64,000 bases of DNA from assembly GCA_025353105.1 (NCBI GenBank), contig JANXRG010000098.1, forward strand, positions 1-64,000. The letters run 5' to 3'. The notes below the pieces were generated by a model. It was not told where the DNA came from. It was given only the letters and a program-made list of their open reading frames with translations, and searched no databases. Source of the stretch: Verrucomicrobiota bacterium (GTDB lineage: Bacteria > Verrucomicrobiota > Verrucomicrobiia > Chthoniobacterales > SZAS-18). Made by a program: the position numbers and the translations under genes. Positions 50,365-60,149 of this stretch are shown one piece after another. The stretch's first letter is position 1. Every line of letters begins with the position of its first letter.

Positions 50365-52619
50365 AACAGGCTTCCCTGCGCGGTGTCGGCTTCGCGCCCG
50401 GGATGGAACTCCTCGTACTTCGTCGCGAGGTCGTTCAGCTTCGCGACGTAGTACTCCACGTTTTCGTCGCGCGCTTCCGGCCGCCATTCGGAGAGGAGCT
50501 TCGCCGCCTGATGCACCGCGACATTCTTCCTGGTGCCGGTGATGTAGTACTTGATCTGATCGCCGGGTTGATAGTCGCGCCCGCTCTTCAACGCGAGTTC
50601 GTACGCGGCGGATCGGTTGCGCGCCGCGCCAGAAATCTTTTTTTGGTACTGCGTCAGCGAGTCCTGCAACGTGTCCGTCTTGGCCAGCTGCTCGATCGCG
50701 ATTGAGCGCTCGCGGATCGCCTTCTCCATTACGTCCCGCAGTGCCGGGATTTCATGCGGCCGCTCCTGCAGCAGCAATCGGATCATCCGCTCCAAATACT
50801 CCCGCTGGAATGGCTCCAGCCCGCGCGATTTCAGGGCGCCGCCCTTTAGCAGAAGCGATCCGTCGTCCGTCAACAGCGCGTAGTTCTTCGCCTTGTAGCT
50901 GAACATCGCGGCATAGCGCGCATCGAACTCGACCTCGATGCCCGCCGGCAGAATTCCGCCGAGGGCCGCGTGCAGCGCCGCTTCGGTCGCCGCGGCGGGC
51001 GGCACGAAATAAATGCCGTCCGTGTCGATCTCGATCACCTGGGCACCCCGCTCGCGCAGCCAATCCACCATGGCGCGGAGCAGCTCGCGTCCCTTGGCGG
51101 TGACGTTTGCGGCGGCGTCGAAGTCGCCGAAATGCGCCTGCGCGAAACCGAGATAACCGTAAAAGCTGTTGATCAGAATCTTGAAGGTCGCCTGCAACGC
51201 CGAGTACGTGTTGGATTCGCGTTCCGCGCCCGGCTTGCCGGTGGCCTCGCGCATGCGGGCCTTGGCCTCGAGCCGGAAGGTCCGGAGATCGCTCAGCAAC
51301 CCGCGAAAGATGCCGAGCCGGTCGGCGACGGGAAAACAATCGAAGCGCAGCATGACGGACGGGTAGAGGGACGCCACGTCGCAGTGCCAGACGTTCTTCG
51401 CCACGCCGGTGAAAAAGATGTCGGTGTATCCGCCTTCGAAGCCGCGGCTTTCCGGAAAATCGGGAATGGAGTGACCCCGACGCAGATACTCGCGCAGGAA
51501 TAGCGCGTCGATTTTAGTCGCGTTGCCGCGCACGATAACGTCCTGGAAATTATAGGGGAAAATCTGCGCCTGGGTGAAATAACTCCGGCTCAGGATATCG
51601 GAGAGCGCGCGCGTCTCCCGCACATCGTCGAGCGCGTAGGCGGCGAAGGAGGTGGGATCGTGGAGATACGCTTCCTGGATGCCGCGGCCGGCCAAGTACG
51701 TTCGAGCCAACTTCGGCCTTCGCCCTTCGGCCTTCGCCCTTCCATCACCGCCCCCTTCGATGCCGAAATGGCGGGCGACATCTTTCAAACCGAAGCCTTC
51801 CAGTTCGCGCGTGCCGACGTCGTAGAATTGCGCCAGCAGATACGTGTCCACGACATGCCGGCCCGAGACCTCGCATTTCGGATAGGCTATCGTGCGCTCG
51901 GCGATTTGGACCCGGGACGCGCGCGACAATGGAATCGAGCCGTCTCGTCCCCATCCAAGTTTCACCTTTCGGAGTTTCGCGCGGGTCATGAGGTACGGGA
52001 GATCGAACTTAAAGAGGTTGTGCCCCTCGATGACGTCGGGATCACGCTCGTGGATGAGCGCGGTCAGTCGCTTGAGCGCGGTCGCCTCCGACGCAGCGAC
52101 GTCCGCGCGATCCACCAGGATCAACTCCTCCCAGCCCGTGGAGTCACCCACCGCGATCGCCATGAGATGATCGGATTCCCGTTCGGCGTTCGGGAATTCA
52201 AAGCCCTCGGCGCAAAACGTCTCGATGTCGACCTGCAGACGGCGCAGATCCTCGAACCCCAGCCCCTTGAAGAGCGTCCGTCCGGACTCCGCAAGGTACT
52301 GCTGGACCGGGTCGGGATAGGCGAAATGCGGAACGTTTTGCTCCTTGAGGTGACTGCGCAGATCCTGAAATTGTCGCCAACCCGCGGTTCGGGCGAGCAC
52401 GCGGTAGGCGAGGTCACCGGACAACGAGGCCAACCCCGCGCCTGCGTCGACCGGCTCCTTCAGCCACAAGAACGGTTTGAATTCTGCCTCCTCCGCGACC
52501 AGTGCGCCGCCGGAATCGCGTCGATACACCTTCATCGCGGCATCGCCGCTGGGCTCCACGGCGACGATGCCCGGGGTCGGGTCCGCTCCGAAGAGAATGG
52601 TATTTCCGGTGAACTCCAT
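50361..52619 (-). CDS. Family B DNA polymerase
   Basis: A 752-residue DNA polymerase of family B (Pol II or archaeal type). The proofreading exonuclease motifs are LQVDIETF (Exo I, about residue 130), EGHNLFKFDLPYL (Exo II) and AYALDDVRET (Exo III). The polymerase motifs are HCDVASLYPSVML (A, DxxSLYPS), ATFKILINSFYGYLG (B) and EIDTDGIYF (C). The catalytic Asp pair is intact; motif C has DTDG in place of the usual DTDS. A period-7 array is inserted in frame between Exo II and Exo III. The role is probably repair or translesion, as main replication is by family C. The upstream kinase-like gene is 75 bases away on the same strand. Confidence 0.93.
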   Translation of the reverse strand: MEFTGNTILFGADPTPGIVAVEPSGDAAMKVYRRDSGGALVAEEAEFKPFLWLKEPVDAGAGLASLSGDLAYRVLARTAGWRQFQDLRSHLKEQNVPHFAYPDPVQQYLAESGRTLFKGLGFEDLRRLQVDIETFCAEGFEFPNAERESDHLMAIAVGDSTGWEELILVDRADVAASEATALKRLTALIHERDPDVIEGHNLFKFDLPYLMTRAKLRKVKLGWGRDGSIPLSRASRVQIAERTIAYPKCEVSGRHVVDTYLLAQFYDVGTRELEGFGLKDVARHFGIEGGGDGRAKAEGRRPKLARTYLAGRGIQEAYLHDPTSFAAYALDDVRETRALSDILSRSYFTQAQIFPYNFQDVIVRGNATKIDALFLREYLRRGHSIPDFPESRGFEGGYTDIFFTGVAKNVWHCDVASLYPSVMLRFDCFPVADRLGIFRGLLSDLRTFRLEAKARMREATGKPGAERESNTYSALQATFKILINSFYGYLGFAQAHFGDFDAAANVTAKGRELLRAMVDWLRERGAQVIEIDTDGIYFVPPAAATEAALHAALGGILPAGIEVEFDARYAAMFSYKAKNYALLTDDGSLLLKGGALKSRGLEPFQREYLERMIRLLLQERPHEIPALRDVMEKAIRERSIAIEQLAKTDTLQDSLTQYQKKISGAARNRSAAYELALKSGRDYQPGDQIKYYITGTRKNVAVHQAAKLLSEWRPEARDENVEYYVAKLNDLATKYEEFHPGREADTAQGSLF
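51711..51743. repeat. Period-7 array in the family B polymerase gene
   Basis: cttcggc, cttcgcc, cttcggc, cttcgcc, cttcc: four tandem 7-base units in frame (peptide GRAKAEGRRPK on the minus strand), in the exonuclease domain between motifs II and III. Confidence 0.9.
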
Positions 52620-52694
52620 GGCGAGGAGTCATGGTGACGCGGACCGGCGCGCGACGCAAAGGTGGAACGCGATCTCCGGACCCAAGACCAAGCA

Positions 52695-53732
52695 TCAGTC
52701 CAGCTGTTGCGCCTCGGGGATTTTCATCTGCATGTTTTTCTTCAGGATCTCGCCCATGTTCCGGCAGAAGTGGAAGTCGGGATTCTGATGGAACTCCGCC
52801 ATGTCGGCTCGCAGTTGCAGGATCTTCTCCGGCGGCGCGAGCGGCTCGGCGCACATCGCCTCGAGCAGCTGTCCGAGCCGGTTGCGCTCCACCTTGATGC
52901 GCAGCGCGATCAAGCTGCGCTCCTCGCTCTCGTACTGGGCGACGGACAGGCGGTCGAGGTGCTGGAAGCCGAACTTGATGAGCGGATTGTTCTCCGTGAA
53001 GAATTGCGGGAGGTAAAATTTCCGGCGGCCGTCGTAGCATTGCTGGTCGAAATCCATCGGCCGGATCCGGTACTGCACCTCCTCGAAGTCCGGGGTGATG
53101 TCGACGACGTAATTGTAGCTGCGCATATCGCCGAGCAGGCGGATCGAGCAGCGCTCGTTGAATTTCACGAACTCCTTGGCGATGCGCACCTCCTTGAAGC
53201 CGGGACGCCCGAGTTCGTCGCGCATGAACTGGTCGCCCGGCAGGCCGACGACGTGCTCCTCGATCAGCGTGTCGCCCCAGACGTAGAAATGCATCCGGTT
53301 GGGCGACAGCAGATGCTCCAGCTCGAGGCCATAAATACGCGAGGCGTCAGCGCGCTTCACATAAAAATAATCCTGGTTGTCGTTCAGCAGGTTGACAATG
53401 CGGATGCGGAACGGTTTGGTGTTGCCGAATTCGCAATAATCGACGCGGCTCACCGCCAGATGGCTCATGCGATTTACATCCCCGCTCGACCGCAGCAGCG
53501 CGTAGATGTCGCGCAGACCCTTGAAAACCTCGCGCGCCTCGGTCGGCGGGAAGGTCACCGTGCGCCAGAGCGTGTCGCGTCCGTCGCGATCCAACAGCGG
53601 ATAATTATCCGAATAGTGCGTGAGGCTGTCGTAGTCGACCGGGAGTGACATTTCGCGCGTGTACGCCGCGAGGTAATTCCGCAAGGGCGGCAGCACCGGA
53701 TAGGATTGCTTCTTTTTCGAGGGCGTCAGCAT
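52695..53732 (-). CDS. Uncharacterised protein, possible kinase fold
   Basis: A 345-residue protein I cannot assign to a named family. It has three features suggesting a protein-kinase-like fold. They are YFYVKRADASR near residue 126 (candidate nucleotide-binding Lys), GDMRSYNYVVD at 201-211 (a D-x4-N catalytic-loop pattern) and IRPMDFDQQ at 223-231 (a DFD metal-binding pattern like DFG). The region VWGDTLIEEHVVGLPGDQF between them resembles a hinge-to-helix segment. The rest (from 240) is helical. If correct it might be a small-molecule or protein kinase; this is a motif-level inference. The ATG at 53732 is chosen over a TTG at 53747. The polymerase gene follows on the same strand. Confidence 0.5.
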   Translation of the reverse strand: MLTPSKKKQSYPVLPPLRNYLAAYTREMSLPVDYDSLTHYSDNYPLLDRDGRDTLWRTVTFPPTEAREVFKGLRDIYALLRSSGDVNRMSHLAVSRVDYCEFGNTKPFRIRIVNLLNDNQDYFYVKRADASRIYGLELEHLLSPNRMHFYVWGDTLIEEHVVGLPGDQFMRDELGRPGFKEVRIAKEFVKFNERCSIRLLGDMRSYNYVVDITPDFEEVQYRIRPMDFDQQCYDGRRKFYLPQFFTENNPLIKFGFQHLDRLSVAQYESEERSLIALRIKVERNRLGQLLEAMCAEPLAPPEKILQLRADMAEFHQNPDFHFCRNMGEILKKNMQMKIPEAQQLD

Positions 53733-53794
53733 CGCGGGTCGCGCCAAATCTAGCCGGTCGACCGCCTCCGCAAAGCCGCAATGTCCCGGTCGCC

Positions 53795-53823
53795 TTGCCC
53801 GGACCGCCCCGGGGAAGTAGAAT
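53795..53823 (+). promoter_or_regulatory. Candidate promoter of the giant TPR gene
   Basis: TTGCCC (53795-53800), 17-base spacer, TAGAAT (53818-53823). The expected start is about ten bases before the ATG at 53840, leaving little room for a ribosome binding site. Confidence 0.6.
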
Positions 53824-53839
53824 TAGCGCGTCGTACCGC

Positions 53840-56800
53840 ATGAAACGCCTCCCCCGAGTCCGCCTGCTTTGGTTTGTCGCGTCAATCCTTCTCCCGTGCG
53901 GTCTCCTCGCGCAGAGTCCGGAATCGGCCGATCGCGCCGCCGCGCGATACCGCGAGCTGGCCCTCCGAAACCCGGCGGAAAGTGTCGTCCTCGATCGTTT
54001 GTGGAAGGGTGCTCTGGAGCGCGGCACCGCCGCCGAGCTGCTGGCGGACTTCGCGCACACCCCGGGGCTCAACGCGGCGCTCGTACACGGTCACCTGCTC
54101 AAGCGCGCGGGGCGCGCCGCCGACGCCCACGCGGTCTACAAACGCGCGACGGCCATCGATCCCGACAGCCCGGCTCCTTTTCTGGCGCTCGCCGAACTGC
54201 TGACCGACACCGATGCCGCCGCGGCGGCGAGCGCGTACGAGTCGGCGTTGTCCCACCTTGTCGCGGACGATTCTGGTCGGGCGGACCTTCTGCTCAAGCT
54301 CGGTGCGGCCTGGCAGCTGGCCGGCGAGAATGCGCGCGCGACCGCGGCGTGGGAGGAGGTCGCCGCACGGGAGCCCGACAACCTCCAACTCCGGCTGCAG
54401 CTGGCGCAGGCGTACGAAAAAGCGGGCGACAGCGCGAAGGCCATATCCGCGTACGGATTCATCAAGGAACGCGCGGCGGCCAGCGACCGGCTGAACGCGT
54501 TGCGGGAGATTTCGCGGCTCGAACAGGCCCGGGATAATTTTGACGGAGCGCGCGCCGCGCTTGAGCAGGCTCTGGCGCTGACCGCGCGCGGCCACTGGAT
54601 GCGCCCGGAGTTGGAGCGGCAGCTCACCCGGCTTTACCTGCGCGCGGGCCGCAGCGCGGAGCAGGAACAGCGCTCCGTTGCCGAAGCGGAACGGAATCCT
54701 CGCGATGTCGCGGCGGTCGTCGCACTCGCCAATCTTTACGACGAGACGGGCGAGCCGGACAAGCAGGCCGTTTGGCTGGAGAAAGCGGTGAAGCTTGCGC
54801 CGCGCGATCGCGACCTGCGGTTGCGGCTGGCCCGCGTGCTCGCGGAGGCCGGTGAACTCAATCGGGCCGCCGAGCATTACGACGCGCTTCTGCGCGAACC
54901 CGGCCGGACCCCGCCGGATTGGATTCTGGCGCGCTCTGATTTGGATTTGCAGCTGGGCCGATTTCCGGAAGCCGTCGCGCGCATCAACAAGTTGCTCTCG
55001 ACCGCGGGCAGCGATGATTCAATTCGCGCCGCCGGTCTCGCCTTCTTCCAGCACAATCGTTTCGACGGCGAAACCGAAGCGTTGCTCAAGGCGGAATGTG
55101 ATCGGACGCGAGGAGGTGACGAGGCCAGCCTCGGGTTGGTGGAATTCTATTTCGGACAGAAAAAAAATGTGCCCGCCTGCGAGGTGCTCGACCGGTGGAG
55201 CGCGCCGCGCCCAGGCGAGCCGCCGGTGGAGCGAGCGGCGCGACTTGATCGCGCGGCCGACGTGCTGAAATTGCACGGGTCGATGCCGGATGCCGTGGCG
55301 CGCCTGCGTGAAGCGGTCGCGATCGATTCCGACTCGGGCGCGGGCCGTCGCGTGGCGCTGGCGGATGCGCTGATTGGCGCGGGGGAGACGGAGCCCGCGC
55401 GGATGGAGTTGGAAGCGGCTTACACGAGCGCGAAGACCGATGCGGAACGCAACGAGGTGGATGACAAGCTGTTCATGATCCTGCAAACGGCCGCGGCCGC
55501 GAGGGCCCCGTCGACCCTGTCGGGTGGGCGCGCGCTGGTGCCGGCCCGGGACAATCCGCTGGTGCACGAGTTCCTGCGGGACCTCGAGTTTGCGGCGCGG
55601 GAATCGGGGGGGAATCCCGAGCCGGGTCTGCGTCTGGCGCGATTCTATGCGCGAGGCGGGGCGCCGGCGGACGCGATTGAAGCGGCGCTGCGGGTCGTCC
55701 GGGCAAAGCCGGATTTTCTGCCTGCGCGCGAGTTGCTCGTCCGACTCGCGACCGAGACCGCCCGCCGCGAGCTGCTCGTCGACCAATTGCAGGCGCTGGC
55801 GAAGCTCGATCCGGCAGGCCGATCTCATCACCTGCGACGGCTCGCCTACGCCCGGCTTGAGGAAGGGGAGGTGCCCGCCGCGATTGCGCTGTTTCGCGAA
55901 ATTGAATCACTGAAGCCGGGTTCGGCCGAAGCGATCGCCGACCTCGCAACCGCGTTGCAGCGCGCCGAGCGCTGGAACGAAGCGGTCGTCGCCTGGGAGC
56001 GCGTCTATGCGTTGCCTGGCTCCGCGAGGACGCGCGGGGAAATGCGCCAGCCGTTCCTGATCGCGCTGGAGAAGACCGGCGCGCCGCGCCGCGCCGCGGA
56101 AATCCTGGCGACGGCCGCCGACGAGGAAACCGATCAAGTTCGGCGTCTCGACCTGTTCCGCGAGCTCGTCATGTACGCACAGCGCTGGAATCTCATGGGG
56201 TGGCTGGAAGCACGCGGGGAATCTCGTCTACGCGCCGCCCCGCTCGATTATTTCGCGCTGTTGTCGCTGGCCGAGTTGCGGCGCGCGCAGGGGCGCGACG
56301 CGGACGCCTACGAACTGTTGACCCGCGCGTACTACGGCGCGCCGGATCCTGCTGCGGCACTGCAGAATCTCGTGCGCACGGCCGACGACCTGGGAGACGC
56401 CCAGGGCGCGCTGCAGCACCAGCGGCGGCTGCTGCATGTGCCCGGTCAACTGACTGCGGAAAACCTCGAGCGCCTTGCCAATCTGGAGGAAAGCGACCTC
56501 GACTTCGACGGTGCGGCGCGGACCTGGGGACAAATCGTCAATCGCTTTCCGCGCGACCCGGGCGTGATGGCGCGCGCGGCGGAGTATTTCCGCAAGAACG
56601 ACTGGCCCACCCGCGAGCGCGAGGTCCTGGAAAGACTCGTTGTGCTCGACCCCGCCGATTTGGCGCGGCAGGCGCGCCTCGCGCAGATTTACGTGGAGGA
56701 TGGCGCGCTGGACTCCGCCCGATCTGTCTTCGAAGGAATTCTCGCCCGCACGGAGCCGGAGCCGGCCGGGGCCGCGCTGCGAATTCCCGAAACCGAATCC

Positions 56801-59800
56801 GAGCCGACCCGCGTTCCGGTCCGTTCCCGCCTCCCGCGGGCGCGGGGGGCAATCGTCACGGCGGGCGCCGCGCCGTCGGTGCCGGCCACGAGTGCGATGT
56901 CGGCGTCCGATGGCGATCTCCGCTGGCGGTTCGAGGCCATTAAACAATTTTCGCGTCTCGTCGCATCGGGCGGCGCACGCGACGGCACCTTGGCCAAGAG
57001 CTGGCTTGAGCGCTGGCGCCGCGACGCCGCGCAGCAGCCAGGGGAGGCGCTGGCGGCTTTCGTGTACGCGGGCCGAACGGATCTCGCGCTGGACCTGCTT
57101 GTCGAGCGGATGCGGAACCCGGACGCCGCAGACGACGCGGCCCGGGCGTTTGTGCGCGTGGCTTTGCAGGCGAGCCAGTTTGACCGACTCGGCAAGTGGG
57201 TCTGGGCGGAAGCGGAAAACGTGTCGCGTCGGCGCGACCAGATGCTGGATGGGCTCGAAGCTTTCCTGCTCGCGCGCGGTGGCCGAACGACCCCGGCGGG
57301 TTTGATTGACGCGTTGTTTCCGCCCCAGTTTCGTTCGCGCTTTGCGCTCTGGGGGGATGCGGTCGCGCGGATTTTCGTGGCCCAGCATCGCTACGCGGAG
57401 GCCGCGGTTTTGGGCGCGCGCTTTCTCGCTGATATCCGGACGAATCGCACGGGGTACGGCGTGGAGATTGCGCGCTGGCAGCTTTTTCTCGGCGACGAGG
57501 ACAAGGCGCGATCGATTCTACGCTTCGCGCTCGAAGGCACGAATGGCGGCGATTCGCTGGACGCGCCGTATTTTGAGGCACTGCGCATGATGCACGAGTT
57601 TTTGCCGGCGGCGGAGCGCAAGGCCTGGGTGCAATCGCAGTGCAAAAGCGCGGAGGCAGGCGGACAGGCGCAGGCGGCGCTGGTCACGGCGTTTCTCGAG
57701 GGTCTGGGCGGGCGGCTGGAGTCGGCGCGGCGCGCGCTCGAGCGGTGGGTGGAGTTGCGGCCGCCGTTGAACCGAGACGCGGAGCTCGCCGCCGCAAACG
57801 GTTTTCTGGGCAGCGAGACGTCCACCGCGGCGCGCTATTGGGCGGCGGTGCTTGCGAACGGGACGCGGCTGGAGGCCTGCAACCTTCGTGATCTCGCGCG
57901 GCACCTGTGGAAGCTTGCGCTCGCGGACCCTGTGATCGCGGAATTGCAGGATGCGCGCGCCCGCGAAGTGGTGCGCGAGATCCGGCAGCGCCTCCGGTTG
58001 AATGAGTGGACCACCGAGCCGCCGGGGGAGGCGGAGCTGTTGGTGGCGGAATTTCTCTCGACGAAACCACCCCTCGACGAGGTGACGAATCTCGCAACGG
58101 GGCTGGCGGCCCGCCACTACCACCGGCTGGCCCTCCGGCTGCGCGAGCATGCCCTCGCGCTCGAGCCGGGCAGCGGCGAGCACTGGCGCGCGATGCTTGG
58201 CGCGCTGCGCGCCGGGGACGATAACGTGGCCTTGCGTGACGCGCTTGAACGGCAACTCGCGTGGGTGGCCCCAGGTTCCAGTGGAATGGGACGTCGGGAA
58301 TGGATTGTCCAGCTGGTGGACCTCGATGAGAAGGCCGGAAACATCCGGGCGGCCCGCGATGTCCTCGAGACTCACATTAAGCTCGCCCCACGGGATAATT
58401 TTCTGCGCGTTCGTCTCGCGCAGCTTCTCGATCGAAACGGCTTCGTCGAAGAAGCGGCGGAACTTTACCGCGAGGTGCTGCGCGTGGAGCCCGACTATCC
58501 GATCGCGGTGCAGGCGTTGTCCCAGATCGAGGAGAAGCGCGGCAACGTCGCGGAAGCACTCGCGTTGCTCGAGACGATGCAGTCCCGGCCCACGGCCAAT
58601 CCCGGTGATATCGCCGCGCGCATCGTCGCCATTTTGACGCGGGCCAATCAGATTCCACGGGCCCGGACCGTGGCCCTGTCGATGGTCCGGGCCGGACACT
58701 ATGCGCACCTGCCGCGGGTGGCGGAGGCCTTTGCCGACAAGGGCGAACGCTCGTTCGCCGCGGATTTGCTGCGACTTGGGATTCAAAAATGCCGCGAGCC
58801 GCAGCTCCGCTTCAATCTTTCGCAGACCCTGCTGGAAAACCACCTGACCCCCGCCGCCGATGGGGCGGCGTTCGAGCGTGAGTTGCGCCGCCTGCGACAG
58901 ATCGCGGTGGGCGAGCCGCGCCTGCAGTTCGCCTTTCAAAACGTGCGGCTGGCGCTTGCGCGTAAGCACAAAACGGAAGTCGCACTCGAGAAAATATTGC
59001 GGGCCGAGTGGCGTGGGGGCGCGGGCGACGCAATGGCGGGTCAGAAATTGATGCTGTTGTTGGCCGGAACAAAGCGGGACGACGATCTTCGCGTCCTCAC
59101 CCGCGAATTTTTAGCGCGGCCCGACGCGGTGGACGCGAGCCCGGAGGCGGGCGGCCAGTTGCTGTTCCAGCTCGCGGATTCCCTCCAGCGAGCCGAATGT
59201 CCGGAAATCGTTGCCGATTTGATGGTGCCGTTGATCCAACGGTTCCCCGAGAGTTCGACGTTTGCGCTGACGCGGGCGGCGGCGCTTCAACGGGCGGGCC
59301 GTCGAACGGAGGCAGAGCAGATTTTCCGCCGGCTCGAGCCCACCTGGCTGACCCGGCCGGAAGTGGTCGGCCAGATCGCGGCCAGTTGGCAGGATCTCGG
59401 CGAGACCACGCGCGCGGCCGAGGTTTATGAGCGTGCGATTGAGCGCGATACGAACGTCGAGTCCGGGCAGAATCATCTCGCGCTGGCCCGGCTCAAGCTG
59501 ACCGCGGGCGATGTGGCCGCCGCACGTAAGCTCGTCAAAGCCGCCTATCGGAATCCGTCGGCGCGCGATCTCACGCCCTTGCTTGACGTGCTGGCAGCGT
59601 CGGACGAAGACGCGATCGAGCAGCCGGCGTGGCGCATCGCGGGGGATTTTCTGCTTCGTCCGGAATTGCGGCGCCAGCTCCCCGCCGCGCTGTGCCTGCG
59701 ACTGTTCCAAATGGGCCGGATCGAGGCGGCGCGTCGGGTCGCGCGGGCTCATCCGACCATGCTGATCGAATCACCCGAGGTGGCCGCACGATTGCGTGAG

Positions 59801-60145
59801 ACAGCGGAGCCGGCGGATTTTGCGGCGGTTGGCCAGATTTTCCAATTGGCCTGGCAGCGTCCTTTTTCGCGCGGCGAACGGTTTCAAAGGGAAACGGCAA
59901 TTGTTCACACGAAATGGGCGGAGGCCGAACTGCTGGTTGGTCACGGCGACGCGGCGCTCGGTCATTTGTTGCAAGCGCGAAACTACTGCCGTGCGGACTT
60001 TCCGAGCGCGAAGAAGCTGACCGAAATGAGACTGGAGCGTGGCGAGCGAGTCCAAGCCCGAGCGGTGCTCAATGACTACATCGCCTGCCGGGATGTGCCG
60101 GATGCCGGACGCGACAAGGCGCGGGCGATGCTGGCGACGCTTTGA
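53840..60145 (+). CDS. Giant exported TPR protein
   Basis: A 2101-residue protein, one of the two longest in the window. It starts with a signal sequence (MKRLPRVRLLWFVASILLPC, then GLLAQ) and is otherwise mostly TPR-like helix pairs. Examples are HAVYKRATAIDPDSPAPFLA, QAVWLEKAVKLAPRDRDLRL and ELYREVLRVEPDYPIAVQAL. It carries long Ala/Arg/Leu-rich stretches and no enzyme motif. Such solenoids are scaffolds; in diderms they often sit at the outer membrane in secretion or assembly systems, but nothing beside it names a system. The ATG at 53840 is selected because the signal sequence starts there; the frame is open upstream to 53645. It ends four bases before the convergent xdh stop. Confidence 0.82.
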   Translation: MKRLPRVRLLWFVASILLPCGLLAQSPESADRAAARYRELALRNPAESVVLDRLWKGALERGTAAELLADFAHTPGLNAALVHGHLLKRAGRAADAHAVYKRATAIDPDSPAPFLALAELLTDTDAAAAASAYESALSHLVADDSGRADLLLKLGAAWQLAGENARATAAWEEVAAREPDNLQLRLQLAQAYEKAGDSAKAISAYGFIKERAAASDRLNALREISRLEQARDNFDGARAALEQALALTARGHWMRPELERQLTRLYLRAGRSAEQEQRSVAEAERNPRDVAAVVALANLYDETGEPDKQAVWLEKAVKLAPRDRDLRLRLARVLAEAGELNRAAEHYDALLREPGRTPPDWILARSDLDLQLGRFPEAVARINKLLSTAGSDDSIRAAGLAFFQHNRFDGETEALLKAECDRTRGGDEASLGLVEFYFGQKKNVPACEVLDRWSAPRPGEPPVERAARLDRAADVLKLHGSMPDAVARLREAVAIDSDSGAGRRVALADALIGAGETEPARMELEAAYTSAKTDAERNEVDDKLFMILQTAAAARAPSTLSGGRALVPARDNPLVHEFLRDLEFAARESGGNPEPGLRLARFYARGGAPADAIEAALRVVRAKPDFLPARELLVRLATETARRELLVDQLQALAKLDPAGRSHHLRRLAYARLEEGEVPAAIALFREIESLKPGSAEAIADLATALQRAERWNEAVVAWERVYALPGSARTRGEMRQPFLIALEKTGAPRRAAEILATAADEETDQVRRLDLFRELVMYAQRWNLMGWLEARGESRLRAAPLDYFALLSLAELRRAQGRDADAYELLTRAYYGAPDPAAALQNLVRTADDLGDAQGALQHQRRLLHVPGQLTAENLERLANLEESDLDFDGAARTWGQIVNRFPRDPGVMARAAEYFRKNDWPTREREVLERLVVLDPADLARQARLAQIYVEDGALDSARSVFEGILARTEPEPAGAALRIPETESEPTRVPVRSRLPRARGAIVTAGAAPSVPATSAMSASDGDLRWRFEAIKQFSRLVASGGARDGTLAKSWLERWRRDAAQQPGEALAAFVYAGRTDLALDLLVERMRNPDAADDAARAFVRVALQASQFDRLGKWVWAEAENVSRRRDQMLDGLEAFLLARGGRTTPAGLIDALFPPQFRSRFALWGDAVARIFVAQHRYAEAAVLGARFLADIRTNRTGYGVEIARWQLFLGDEDKARSILRFALEGTNGGDSLDAPYFEALRMMHEFLPAAERKAWVQSQCKSAEAGGQAQAALVTAFLEGLGGRLESARRALERWVELRPPLNRDAELAAANGFLGSETSTAARYWAAVLANGTRLEACNLRDLARHLWKLALADPVIAELQDARAREVVREIRQRLRLNEWTTEPPGEAELLVAEFLSTKPPLDEVTNLATGLAARHYHRLALRLREHALALEPGSGEHWRAMLGALRAGDDNVALRDALERQLAWVAPGSSGMGRREWIVQLVDLDEKAGNIRAARDVLETHIKLAPRDNFLRVRLAQLLDRNGFVEEAAELYREVLRVEPDYPIAVQALSQIEEKRGNVAEALALLETMQSRPTANPGDIAARIVAILTRANQIPRARTVALSMVRAGHYAHLPRVAEAFADKGERSFAADLLRLGIQKCREPQLRFNLSQTLLENHLTPAADGAAFERELRRLRQIAVGEPRLQFAFQNVRLALARKHKTEVALEKILRAEWRGGAGDAMAGQKLMLLLAGTKRDDDLRVLTREFLARPDAVDASPEAGGQLLFQLADSLQRAECPEIVADLMVPLIQRFPESSTFALTRAAALQRAGRRTEAEQIFRRLEPTWLTRPEVVGQIAASWQDLGETTRAAEVYERAIERDTNVESGQNHLALARLKLTAGDVAAARKLVKAAYRNPSARDLTPLLDVLAASDEDAIEQPAWRIAGDFLLRPELRRQLPAALCLRLFQMGRIEAARRVARAHPTMLIESPEVAARLRETAEPADFAAVGQIFQLAWQRPFSRGERFQRETAIVHTKWAEAELLVGHGDAALGHLLQARNYCRADFPSAKKLTEMRLERGERVQARAVLNDYIACRDVPDAGRDKARAMLATL

Positions 60146-60149
60146 TTCC

